From Candidatus Flavonifractor intestinipullorum (GTDB lineage Bacteria > Bacillota > Clostridia > Oscillospirales > Oscillospiraceae): a DNA stretch of 51,275 nucleotides. Location: NCBI GenBank assembly GCA_019118925.1, contig DWYC01000003.1:1-51275 (forward strand). The letters run 5' to 3'. A program made the position numbers and the translations under genes. Each line of letters begins with the position of its first letter. Positions within the stretch are counted from its first letter, which is position 1. The notes beneath the pieces were generated by a model. It worked only from the letters and a program-made list of their open reading frames with translations. It was not told where the DNA came from and made no database searches. This document shows, piece by piece, positions 18,264 through 25,453 of the stretch.

Positions 18264-19037
18264 TCACATCAAACGGACCGTGTAGTAGACCGCCATGGCC
18301 AGCAGCCACACGATCACCACGCCATAGAGCACCATCAGGGACCCCAGGGCTAGGGCCGCCCCCTGCACCAGCACTGCCACCGCGCAGGAGAGATAGAGCA
18401 TATTATAATTGGCGTTTTTGGAAAAGACGCGCACCGGCTTCCCCTTCCAGGTCAGCAGGCCGCCGGTTTGCTGGAGCTTCCGCCCCACCGCCGCCACCGC
18501 CACGATCAGGAGCAGTTCCACCACCAGATAGCTGTAGGCAATGACCGGATGGCCCACCCGCCGGGCGATGAGCCAGAGTCCCAGAGCGCTGGCCGCCCCG
18601 AGCAGGGTCACCACGAAAAATTCATGCTGATAGAGGTAATAGACCAGGGCCAGCACCGCCAGGCAGGGTACCCCGACGTACAGTGCGCTCACCCCCGTCT
18701 GGTTGGGGTAGAGCCGGGCCACCACCGCGCACACCGAGAGCACCGCAAACGCCGTAACGCCCGCCCCGGCGAGCGCACGGGGCTTGTCCTTGCGCCAGGA
18801 GGTAAACCACCACACGGCGCAGAGCACAAAGCAGATGGGAAATACAATGGCCAGTACGCCCATGACCTGATACAGCGCCTGCTGGATGGGGAGTTCTTTG
18901 ATTCTATAATTTACATAATAACGATCGAGGAGCAACAGCAGAGCTTCCAGCACCACGGCTCCGGCAATCCACGCCAGCACCCGGTTGAGGAGCGCATCCT
19001 CCTGCTTGGCTCTCTGTGCCCGTTCTCTCTTATCCAT
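18264..19037 (-). CDS. Polytopic membrane protein of unknown function
   Basis: A 257-residue protein with about seven hydrophobic helices and a charged N-terminus (MDKRERAQRAKQED). I do not recognise a transporter or enzyme motif. The ATG at 19037 has AGGAG nine nt upstream. It has its own promoter (19082-19110) and terminator (18209-18243) and is transcribed divergently from the apbE cluster. Confidence 0.75.
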   Translation of the reverse strand: MDKRERAQRAKQEDALLNRVLAWIAGAVVLEALLLLLDRYYVNYRIKELPIQQALYQVMGVLAIVFPICFVLCAVWWFTSWRKDKPRALAGAGVTAFAVLSVCAVVARLYPNQTGVSALYVGVPCLAVLALVYYLYQHEFFVVTLLGAASALGLWLIARRVGHPVIAYSYLVVELLLIVAVAAVGRKLQQTGGLLTWKGKPVRVFSKNANYNMLYLSCAVAVLVQGAALALGSLMVLYGVVIVWLLAMAVYYTVRLM

Positions 19038-19081
19038 GTGTTCATCTCCTGTGCAGTGATCGTTTGGTCTCGCATTTGTAT

Positions 19082-19110
19082 ATTTTAGCAGAACCCAGCG
19101 CATTTTGCAA
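19082..19110 (-). promoter_or_regulatory. Sigma-A promoter for the membrane protein gene
   Basis: Minus strand: TTGCAA (19105-19110), 17-nt spacer, TAAAAT (19082-19087), about 45 nt before the ATG at 19037. Confidence 0.7.
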
Positions 19111-19113
19111 CAC

Positions 19114-19144
19114 AAGATTTCACACCCTTTGGGGGAGAAATCTT
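19114..19144. promoter_or_regulatory. Dyad between divergent promoters, candidate operator
   Basis: The half-sites AAGATTTC (19114-19121) and GAAATCTT (19137-19144) form a perfect 8-bp inverted repeat with a 15-bp centre. It sits between the minus-strand promoter and the apbE promoter and touches the -35 of the latter. A regulator bound here could control both genes; no regulator gene is adjacent. Confidence 0.4.
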
Positions 19145-19172
19145 TACTCCGGCGGCGGTTCTGTGTTACAAT
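19143..19172 (+). promoter_or_regulatory. Probable promoter of the apbE cluster
   Basis: Plus strand: TTTACT (19143-19148), 18-nt spacer, TACAAT (19167-19172). The -35 is a weak match, which would suit a regulated promoter. Confidence 0.5.
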
Positions 19173-19252
19173 AAGGCCCATGGGCTCCGCCCAGTTTTCG
19201 TTATTTTTGCCCGGGGCCGCCGGCCCCGGAGGTCCCGGGAGGGATGTTCATT

Positions 19253-20317
19253 ATGTCAAGCCGCCCCGTTCTCTTCCCCGCCCTGCTCTGCGCCGCCCTG
19301 CTGGCGGGGTGCTCCGCCGCACCGGGCGCGCCCTCCGGCGGAGGGAGCGCCCAGCGCACCCTGTTCGCCATGGATACGCTCATGAACCTCCAGATCACCG
19401 GCCCGCAGGCGCAGGAGGCCCTGGAGGCCGCCGTCGGGGAGCTGGGCCGCCTGGACCGGCTTCTCGACCGCAACGAGCCGGAGAGCGACATCTCCCGCCT
19501 CAACGCCCACGCCGGCGACGGAACGTTTGTGACCCTGGACGGCTCGACTCTGGAGCTGCTGGAGCTGTGCCGGAGCTGTTATGAGACCTCCGGCGGGGCC
19601 TTCGACTGCACCATCGCCCCCGTCATGGACGCCTGGGGGTTCGGCGGCACAGGCGAGGACTACCACGTCCCGTCTCAGGCGGAACTGGACGTACTCCTGC
19701 CCCTGGTGGACAGCGCCGCGCTGGATGTGGACGCCGGGATGGGCTCGGCCCGCCTGACGGCTTCCGGCATGGCCGTGGACCTGGGCGGCATCGCCAAGGG
19801 TTACGCCGCCGACCGCCTGCTGGATTTGCTGGAGGACTACGAGGTGGACTCCGCCCTTCTGGACCTGGGGACCAGCACCATTGCCGCCCTGGGCGAGCGG
19901 GACGGAGGCGGCCCCTGGCGCATCGCCCTGCGGGACCCCTCCGACGGGGAGCGGCAGCTGGGCGTTCTGGCCCTGAGCGGACAGGCGCTGTCCACCTCCG
20001 GCGGCTACGAGCGGCAGTTTGAGGAAAACGGGGTCACCTATCACCACATTCTGGACCCCCGCACCGGCTACCCCGCCGAGACCGGGGTGCTCTCGGTCAC
20101 CGTGGTGGGGGAGAGCGCCGCCGTGGCCGACGCCTGGTCCACCGCGCTGTTCGTACTGGGGCCCGAAGAGGCCGAGGCGCTCTGGCGCGGGAGCGACTCC
20201 TTTGACTATATCCTCTGTCGGGCCGACGGCCAGGTCCAGGTCACCGAGGGCCTGGAAGATTCCTTTACCTTCTGGGGGGACGAGTATGGCTACACCTGTG
20301 AGATCCTCCGGCGCTGA
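19253..20317 (+). CDS. apbE: FAD:protein FMN transferase (ApbE family lipoprotein)
   Basis: A 354-residue lipoprotein that would attach FMN from FAD to threonine side chains of exported redox proteins, such as RnfG/NqrC-type or extracellular electron-transfer flavoproteins. The ATG at 19253 lies nine nt after GGGAGGG; an ATG nine bases earlier abuts the site. The lipobox LLAGC (about 15-19) predicts a lipid anchor. Family motifs visible are TLFAMDTLMNLQI, VDLGGIAKGYAADRL, LSTSGGY and HHILDPRTGYP (flavin and metal binding). The downstream NusG-domain-II gene overlaps its 3' end. Confidence 0.93.
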   Translation: MSSRPVLFPALLCAALLAGCSAAPGAPSGGGSAQRTLFAMDTLMNLQITGPQAQEALEAAVGELGRLDRLLDRNEPESDISRLNAHAGDGTFVTLDGSTLELLELCRSCYETSGGAFDCTIAPVMDAWGFGGTGEDYHVPSQAELDVLLPLVDSAALDVDAGMGSARLTASGMAVDLGGIAKGYAADRLLDLLEDYEVDSALLDLGTSTIAALGERDGGGPWRIALRDPSDGERQLGVLALSGQALSTSGGYERQFEENGVTYHHILDPRTGYPAETGVLSVTVVGESAAVADAWSTALFVLGPEEAEALWRGSDSFDYILCRADGQVQVTEGLEDSFTFWGDEYGYTCEILRR

Positions 20318-20711
20318 GCGCCTGCGCCCTACGCCGGGGGACCTGCTGGTGGCCCTGGCTATCCTCCTCTCTGCGCTGGTCCTGGCCTGGGCGCTCCGGC
20401 CCGCCGGGAGCGGGGAGGCCCTCTCGGTCCGGCTCACGCTGGACGGGGAGACCCTGGCCCAGTACGATCTGACCGCTCTGGACGGCCCCACCCGGGTGAC
20501 GGTGGACCAGGTCTCCTGGCCCATGGTGCTGGAGCTCTCTCCCGACGGCGTACAGGTGGTGGAGAGCCGGTGCCCCGGGCAGGACTGCGTGCACACCGGC
20601 GCCATCCACACCGCAGGCGCGCAGATTGTCTGTCTGCCCAACCGGCTCATCATTGCTCTGGAGGGCTCCGCGCCGGAGCCTACGCCTGAGTTTGACGTAA
20701 TTGCCGGGTAA
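20286..20711 (+). CDS. NusG domain II-containing membrane-anchored protein
   Basis: A 141-residue protein with one N-terminal helix (about residues 19-38) and an extracytoplasmic NusG-domain-II fold. It contains the conserved pair in SRCPGQDCVHTG and the segment GAQIVCLPNRLIIAL. The ATG at 20286 follows GGGGGGA by six nt and lies 32 nt inside the apbE gene, so translation is coupled. This small family commonly accompanies ApbE and Gx transporters in Clostridia. Its function is unproven; a role in exported flavoprotein maturation or membrane redox complexes is inference from context. Confidence 0.85.
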   Translation: MATPVRSSGAERLRPTPGDLLVALAILLSALVLAWALRPAGSGEALSVRLTLDGETLAQYDLTALDGPTRVTVDQVSWPMVLELSPDGVQVVESRCPGQDCVHTGAIHTAGAQIVCLPNRLIIALEGSAPEPTPEFDVIAG

Positions 20712-20765
20712 AAGTTCCCGGTCCGGCCTATCTTTTCCGCTCTTTTTATTTAAGGAGGCGATTCC

Positions 20766-21281
20766 TTGTCTGTCCGCCGGCTCACCCGCTGCGCCGTCCT
20801 CACCGCTCTGGCCCTGGCTCTGTCGGTGGCCGAGGGACTGGTCCCTCTGACGGTGCTCATCCCCCTGCCCGGCCTCCGGCTGGGGCTGGCCAATCTGGTT
20901 ACCCTTTATGCGCTGTACGCCCTCTCCGGGCGGGACGCCCTGCTGATTCTGGTGGCCCGCTGCCTGCTGGGCGCTCTGGTGGGCGGAAATCTGATGGCCC
21001 TGGCCTTTTCCCTCACGGGCGGACTGCTGTCCCTGGGCGTCATGGCCCTTCTCCGCCGCGTGCCCGGCCTCTCTCTCTTCGGGGTGTCCATGGCCGGCGC
21101 CGCCGCCCATAACACCGGGCAGATTCTCTCAGCCCTGGTGGTCCTGGGCAGCCTCTCTCCCCTGGTTTATCTGCCCCCCCTCCTCCTGTGTTCTCTGGTC
21201 ACTGGGGCCTTTACCGGCGCGGTGGCCGCCCTGCTGGTGCGGTACGTACCCTCTCCCGTGGAATCCGAAAGAAAAACTTAA
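20766..21281 (+). CDS. Gx transporter family protein (HepS component I-like)
   Basis: A 171-residue integral membrane protein with five or six hydrophobic helices. The stretch PGLRLGLANLVTLYAL and the later AHNTGQILSA are typical of the Gx/heptaprenyl-diphosphate-synthase-component-I family. Members occur next to ApbE and Rnf-type genes and in the Listeria extracellular electron-transfer locus. The start is TTG at 20766 with AAGGAGG about eight nt upstream. It is the third gene of the apbE cluster. The substrate is unknown; a precursor for quinone or flavin metabolism is a guess from relatives. Confidence 0.82.
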   Translation: MSVRRLTRCAVLTALALALSVAEGLVPLTVLIPLPGLRLGLANLVTLYALYALSGRDALLILVARCLLGALVGGNLMALAFSLTGGLLSLGVMALLRRVPGLSLFGVSMAGAAAHNTGQILSALVVLGSLSPLVYLPPLLLCSLVTGAFTGAVAALLVRYVPSPVESERKT

Positions 21282-21367
21282 GGTTTTGTAACTGCTCTGA
21301 GATTTCTTTCCCCCTTTTTTGTTGTATGATGGTGACATAAATCAACATGTAGAAAGCAGGCGATCTT

Positions 21368-22633
21368 ATGTCTTTAGTCTATAAAGGTCTGGCCCTGGGG
21401 CTCTCTCTGGCTCTGGTTCTCCCTCTGGCCTCCTGCGGGAGCGGCGACCCGGCCAACTCCAGCGGCCCGGCCTCTCCCTCCCCCACCGTGGAGGCCACGC
21501 CCACTCCGACGCCCACCCCCGATCCCTACGAGGCGGTACGCACCTACTGGAGTGAGGACGAGCTCACCCAGGCGTGGGGCCCCAATCAGGTGGTGGAGCA
21601 CCTCTTCTTCCATCCGGTCATCGCCTACCCGGAATTTACCTTCTCCTCCGCCGTGCCGGAGAACCGGCAAAAGGGCCTGGACGACTGGATGGTGACTGCC
21701 GATGAGTTCAAGGCCATCCTCCAGAGCGTCTATGACCAGAATTACATTCTGGTGCCCATGGAGGACGTGTGGAGTGAGTACACCACCGACGACGGCCAGC
21801 AGCGGATGCAGCGCAACACCCTGATGCTTCCCGAGGGGAAAAAGCCCCTGGTGATCTCCTTCGACGATGTGAACTATTACGAATATATGCTGGAGGAGGG
21901 CTTTACCTCCAAGCTGGTGCTGGGGGACGACGGCCAGATCTGGGCGGAGACCCGGGACCCCTACACCGGGGAGGTCTCCCTCACCCGGGACCTGGACGCC
22001 ACCACAATTCTGGACGACTTCGTGCTGGAGCATCCCGATTTCTCCCTCAACGGCGCCAAGGCCATCTACTCCCTCACCGGATATGAGGGCATTTTGGGCT
22101 ACCGCACCCAGAACGATATCGACATTGCCGCCGACGACCCCGCCCGGCCCGCCTTTGACGCCAAGCGGGCCGCAGAGATCGAGGCCGTCAAGCCGGTGAT
22201 CCAGCGTCTGAAGGAGACCGGCTGGACTTTCGGCTCCCACACCTGGGGCCACATCAACCTGGATTCGCCCAAGGTGGACCTGGCCTGGATCCAGCGGGAC
22301 ACCGTCCGCTGGGCCGAAGAGGTCGGAAGTCTGGTGGGTCCCACCAACATTCTTTTCTACCCCCACGGCGCCCGGCCTGACGGGGACGACTGGCACAGTA
22401 CCGGTCCCAAATTCCAGTATCTCCAGAGCCAGGGGTTCCGCATCTTCGCCAGCGTGGGCATCAACTCCTTCTCCTATATCAAGAAGGACATCTCCGCCGT
22501 CATCTGCGACCGGCTCCACCCCGACGGCACCACCCTGCGTTCGGTGCGGGCCCGGGAGTGGTACAAGCAGTTCTACGACCCCACCCAGATCATCGATCTC
22601 AACGTCCGGCCCGACTACGGCTGGTATAAGTAA
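21368..22633 (+). CDS. Polysaccharide deacetylase-like lipoprotein
   Basis: A 421-residue lipoprotein with lipobox LPLASC (Cys24), a Ser/Pro/Thr-rich spacer (about 25-52) and a NodB-type fold. The segment KPLVISFDDVNYYEYM matches motif 1 with paired aspartates, FGSHTWGHINLD matches motif 2 with two metal-binding histidines, and FYPHG is the third motif. It probably removes acetyl groups from a cell-wall or extracellular glycan. An insertion of about 70 residues lies between motifs 1 and 2. The ribosome binding site (AGCAGG) is weak. No clear sigma-A promoter is visible in the 86-nt gap, although a TATGAT occurs at 21325. Confidence 0.85.
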   Translation: MSLVYKGLALGLSLALVLPLASCGSGDPANSSGPASPSPTVEATPTPTPTPDPYEAVRTYWSEDELTQAWGPNQVVEHLFFHPVIAYPEFTFSSAVPENRQKGLDDWMVTADEFKAILQSVYDQNYILVPMEDVWSEYTTDDGQQRMQRNTLMLPEGKKPLVISFDDVNYYEYMLEEGFTSKLVLGDDGQIWAETRDPYTGEVSLTRDLDATTILDDFVLEHPDFSLNGAKAIYSLTGYEGILGYRTQNDIDIAADDPARPAFDAKRAAEIEAVKPVIQRLKETGWTFGSHTWGHINLDSPKVDLAWIQRDTVRWAEEVGSLVGPTNILFYPHGARPDGDDWHSTGPKFQYLQSQGFRIFASVGINSFSYIKKDISAVICDRLHPDGTTLRSVRAREWYKQFYDPTQIIDLNVRPDYGWYK

Positions 22634-22656
22634 CCTTTCCGCCTTTGCCGCGCGGC

Positions 22657-22691
22657 GCCCCCCGGGTGTTCCCATACCCGGGGGGCTTTTT
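22657..22691 (+). terminator. Rho-independent terminator of the deacetylase-like gene
   Basis: An 11-bp perfect GC stem (22657-22667 with 22676-22686, 8-nt loop) is followed by TTTTT (22687-22691). The end of the sigK 3' part lies directly beyond on the other strand. Confidence 0.92.
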
Positions 22692-22694
22692 CTG

Positions 22695-23051
22695 CTACTC
22701 CTCCTCCATGGCCGCGCGCAGTTTCCCCAGCGCCTTTTTTTCGATCCGGGAGACATAGGAGCGGGAAATTCCGCAGCGGGCGGCGATCTCCCGCTGCGTC
22801 AGCGGGCGCTCCCGGTCCAGGCCGTAGCGCAGGCGGATGACCATGGCCTCTCTTCCCTCCAGGCAGCGGTCCACGCATTGTCTGACCCGGGCGCAGGAGT
22901 CCCGGGCGTCCAGGTCCTCCAGCATGGTGTCGTCCACCTTGATGGTGTCAAGAATGGAGAGCGCGTTCCCCTCCCCCTCTCCGTCCAGAGAGTCGGAGAG
23001 CGACACCTCCCCCTGGAGCTTGCGCTGGGACCGGAAATGCATCAGGATCTC
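22695..23051 (-). CDS. sigK: RNA polymerase sporulation sigma factor SigK, 3' part (interrupted gene)
   Basis: This encodes the last 118 residues of SigK without a start of its own in the sigma frame. It begins at the element junction with EILMHFRS, the start of the sigma region 2/3 border. Region 4 follows, with VIRLRYGLDRERPLTQREIA and the helix-turn-helix CGISRSYVSRIEKKALGKLR. SigK directs late mother-cell gene expression during sporulation. The missing N-terminal part lies about 16 kb away on the same strand (38981-39313). Joining the two at the shared core gives CIENEILMHFRS, the expected SigK sequence. An ATG at 23042 falls inside the conserved region and is not a real start. Confidence 0.93.
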   Translation of the reverse strand, partial: EILMHFRSQRKLQGEVSLSDSLDGEGEGNALSILDTIKVDDTMLEDLDARDSCARVRQCVDRCLEGREAMVIRLRYGLDRERPLTQREIAARCGISRSYVSRIEKKALGKLRAAMEEE

Positions 23052-23057
23052 ATTTGC
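23044..23057 (-). other. Recombination half-site at the sigK 3' junction
   Basis: The plus-strand sequence AGGATCTCATTT (23044-23055) matches AGGATTGCATTT at the other junction in 10 of 12 positions. The recombinase stop codon TGA (23050-23052) lies within it. Crossover inside CATTT joins SigK codons in frame. Confidence 0.75.
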
Positions 23058-24789
23058 TATCCTCTCCTAACGGCTCCGCAGCGCCCCGTTCCGCCGCTTC
23101 ATCAACATCTCCTTGCCGGTTCGGCGTTTGGGGAAACTTGTATTCGTACTCCGAGCCGAACAGCACCACATGGGCGTCCGTCCCATCCCAGATGATCTCC
23201 TTGACAAAGGTTCGGATGGCCGCCCTTTTCTGCTCCACCGTCATTCCGTCAACGGTGTTCTGGAACGTGGCCAGCATCTGCGCCAACAGGTCAAACTCGA
23301 TGTCCGACAAGGCCTGGCTGGAAGTCAGCTCGTTCAGCTCCGCCAAATGCCGCTTCAAGCCCTCACCCTTCTCGTAGAGGTCATCGATCTGCTGCATGAT
23401 ATAGCGTTCGGCAGAGGTGCCGGAGGATCTGCCCAGAGCAGAGACAAGCCCCTTGATCTCCTCCTCGTTTGCGGTGATCTCGGACTCCAGCCTGGAGATC
23501 TCCGCGTCATAGCTTTGCCGGCTGCCCGGCAGCGCCCGCTTGCTCTGTTCCAGCTGTTGGATAAAATCGGAACCGTCCTCGCTCAGGTGCTTCAACTGCT
23601 CCACAACATCGGCGTCCAGCGTATTGCCGTTGCAGTTTTTCATGTTGCAGACATGGCCCCGGCTGCGCTCCTTCATGGAACAGAGGTAGGTATAAATCGT
23701 CTCCCCCGTTGCGTTCCGCCGCTGGGACAGCTTGGGGCGCATGAACTCGCCGCAGTTTCCGCAGATCAGCAGACCGGAGAGCAGGGCCACATTGCTGCGG
23801 GGCCTGCGGTAGCTTTTGGATCTGTTCTGCTCCAAAGCCGTCTGTACCCTGACCCACGCCTTCCCCTCAATAACGCCCTGGTGCCCGCCCACTGAGACGA
23901 TCCACTCCTCCATGGGCCTGATCTGATGGGCCTTTCCCGGCTGCTGCAAGGTGCGGTTATAGGCCATGATGCCGTGGACGCCGTCAAAGTCGCGCTGCTC
24001 GGAAAAGAGATCCACATGGTTTTTCGTCAGGTAGTCATAGGCGGATTCGTCCGCAATCAGATAAACCGGATTGGACAGGATCCCCTTGACGGCAAAGCGG
24101 GTGAACTGTTTTCCGTTTTTTGTGGTATAGCCATTCTGCAGCAGGTAGGTCTCCGTCTTTGTCAGAGAGCCGGTTTCAAGAAACTTGTCGTAGATCCGCT
24201 TGACAATGCCGATCTCCTCCGGGAGAATCTTCAGCTTGCAGGCCCTCTTGGTCTTTCCGTCGATGGTCACATGGGAGACGCTCTCCGATTCATAGCCGGT
24301 GGGGGTGTTGCCGCCCAGCCAGCGCCCGGTTTTGGCCAGCTCATGCATATTGTCCCGGATGCGCTCGGCGATGGTCTCCCGCTCCAGCTGGGAAAAAACC
24401 GAGGAAATATACATCATGGCCCGTCCCATGGGGGAGGACGTATCAAACTGCTCCTTGATGGAGATGAAGTCAATCTTCATCCCGTTCAGCTGTTCGATCA
24501 GCTTGGCGAAATCGCCGATGTTGCGGCTGATGCGGTCCAGGCGGTAGACCACGATGGCCCGGAAGTGTTTGCTCTTTGCGTCGGCCATCATCTTTTTGAA
24601 TTGGGGGCGCTCCAGCGTGCCGCCGGAGAAGCCCTCGTCCTCATATACCAGGGCCTGCTCCGCAGCATCGTCTCCGAACTGCAGCCGGATATACTGCCTG
24701 CACATTTCGATCTGGTTTTCGATGCTCTCCCCCTTGCCGGTGAACTTGGATTTTCGGGAGTAAATGACGATTGGACCGGCCGCAATCAT
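23050..24789 (-). CDS. Large serine recombinase of the sigK element (SpoIVCA-like)
   Basis: A 579-residue site-specific recombinase, predicted to excise the element and restore sigK in the mother cell. The resolvase domain (about 6-150) has VIYSRKSK with catalytic Ser11, EDEGFSGGT, and YRLDRISRN with the active-site arginines. A recombinase domain (about 170-290) follows, then a zinc ribbon with CGNCGEFM and a second Cys pair in YLCSMKERSRGHVCNMK. A coiled-coil region lies at about 420-510. Length and layout fit SpoIVCA of B. subtilis and the C. difficile skin recombinase. The ATG at 24789 has a GGTGA site five nt upstream. The gene ends exactly on the junction core, and its base composition looks somewhat less GC-rich than the flanks. 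No separate directionality factor is obvious. Confidence 0.93.
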   Translation of the reverse strand: MIAAGPIVIYSRKSKFTGKGESIENQIEMCRQYIRLQFGDDAAEQALVYEDEGFSGGTLERPQFKKMMADAKSKHFRAIVVYRLDRISRNIGDFAKLIEQLNGMKIDFISIKEQFDTSSPMGRAMMYISSVFSQLERETIAERIRDNMHELAKTGRWLGGNTPTGYESESVSHVTIDGKTKRACKLKILPEEIGIVKRIYDKFLETGSLTKTETYLLQNGYTTKNGKQFTRFAVKGILSNPVYLIADESAYDYLTKNHVDLFSEQRDFDGVHGIMAYNRTLQQPGKAHQIRPMEEWIVSVGGHQGVIEGKAWVRVQTALEQNRSKSYRRPRSNVALLSGLLICGNCGEFMRPKLSQRRNATGETIYTYLCSMKERSRGHVCNMKNCNGNTLDADVVEQLKHLSEDGSDFIQQLEQSKRALPGSRQSYDAEISRLESEITANEEEIKGLVSALGRSSGTSAERYIMQQIDDLYEKGEGLKRHLAELNELTSSQALSDIEFDLLAQMLATFQNTVDGMTVEQKRAAIRTFVKEIIWDGTDAHVVLFGSEYEYKFPQTPNRQGDVDEAAERGAAEPLGEDSK

Positions 24790-24822
24790 TAAATCACCGC
24801 CCTATGATATGTTTTCCAAATC

Positions 24823-24850
24823 AGTATATGATAGGGTGTCCCTTGGTAAA
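24823..24850 (-). promoter_or_regulatory. Candidate promoter of the recombinase gene
   Basis: Minus strand: TTTACC (24845-24850), 16-nt spacer, TATACT (24823-24828). The -10 region reads CATATACT and also partly resembles the sigma-E -10 (CATACAAT type). Mother-cell sigma-E control, known for B. subtilis spoIVCA, is therefore possible but unproven. Confidence 0.35.
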
Positions 24851-24852
24851 CG

Positions 24853-24874
24853 CGGTATTGTCTATACCGGTATC
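24853..24874 (-). promoter_or_regulatory. Inverted half-sites upstream of the recombinase promoter
   Basis: CGGTAT (24853-24858) and ATACCG (24864-24869) form an inverted repeat, and a third CGGTAT overlaps at 24868-24874. The cluster starts three bases upstream of the proposed -35 and could be a regulator site. Confidence 0.35.
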
Positions 24875-24936
24875 TGAGGTGGTGTACAGGGTATCGATTC
24901 TATGAATGCGTGTTGTCGTCTGAGGACGAAGGAATT

Positions 24937-25005
24937 ATGGCCGATCCCCTCCTCCGTGTCGAGGTGTGCGGAGGCATCCGGCTCCGCTGTCTGCAACGGG
25001 CATGA
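24937..25005 (+). CDS. Tiny ORF in the sigK element
   Basis: A 22-codon frame (MADPLLRVEVCGG then IRLRCLQRA) begins at an ATG with AGGA five nt upstream. It could be a leader peptide or the remnant of a small mobile-element gene. No domain can be recognised. Confidence 0.25.
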   Translation: MADPLLRVEVCGGIRLRCLQRA

Positions 25006-25056
25006 AGGCTAGGCATTGACGCATATACTGCACAGCCAGGGAAGAGGGTATGTGCG

Positions 25057-25239
25057 TTGGGCGTTATCCTACATTATCCGACAACTCCGGAAAGCCAGAA
25101 AGAACTTTCCAAAAAAGTTGCCGCGGTCCATGCGCAGACGGTCGTCGAGCAAATCAGATCCATGTCCTGCCCCGCAGAGCAGAAGGCGGAGTTGGTTGAG
25201 GCAATCAAGCGGATACATCAGCAGAGGGATGGGGCTTGA
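25057..25239 (+). CDS. Small hypothetical protein in the sigK element
   Basis: A 60-residue frame starting with TTG at 25057 (GVILHYPTTPESQKELSKK, then VVEQIRSMSCPAEQKAELVE). It is predicted to be mostly helical. Similar small acidic-helical ORFs, as I recall them, accompany recombinases in Clostridia mobile DNA; this recollection is not checked. The ribosome binding site (AGAGGG) is modest. A hairpin terminator overlaps its stop. Confidence 0.45.
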   Translation: MGVILHYPTTPESQKELSKKVAAVHAQTVVEQIRSMSCPAEQKAELVEAIKRIHQQRDGA

Positions 25240-25251
25240 CCCCATCCCTTT
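25225..25251 (+). terminator. Hairpin terminator overlapping the small ORF stop
   Basis: A 10-bp perfect stem (25225-25234 with 25240-25249, 5-nt loop) is followed by only two further T residues. It separates the left-end ORFs from the cargo promoter. The stretch 25252-25378 shows nothing else. Confidence 0.5.
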
Positions 25252-25378
25252 GCGCTATCCTCTGCCTTCCCGTCTGATCCATGCCTGACTGCCGATCTGT
25301 ACCCGGTCCTGCTCCCCTACGTGCAGCGTGCCAGGTGGGACGCCGCGCCGCCTTTTTCAGGAAATTTTTCCCATACTA

Positions 25379-25407
25379 TTGACGAAAAAGAGCGTTTCGT
25401 CTAAACT
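25379..25407 (+). promoter_or_regulatory. Sigma-A promoter of the first cargo operon
   Basis: Plus strand: TTGACG (25379-25384), 17-nt spacer, TAAACT (25402-25407). It would start transcription near 25414, 40 nt before the DUF1177 ATG. A small CAGG/CCTG hairpin (25421-25432) lies just ahead of the ribosome binding site. Confidence 0.7.
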
Positions 25408-25453
25408 TATAGAGTCAACGCAGGGAATCCTGCATATTAAGGAGGATACCACT

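Noticed and set aside
22695-23042. Stand-alone short sigma factor of 115 residues
   Set aside because: It lacks regions 1.2 and 2; the match to SigK continues upstream of its ATG to the element junction, so it is the 3' part of an interrupted gene.
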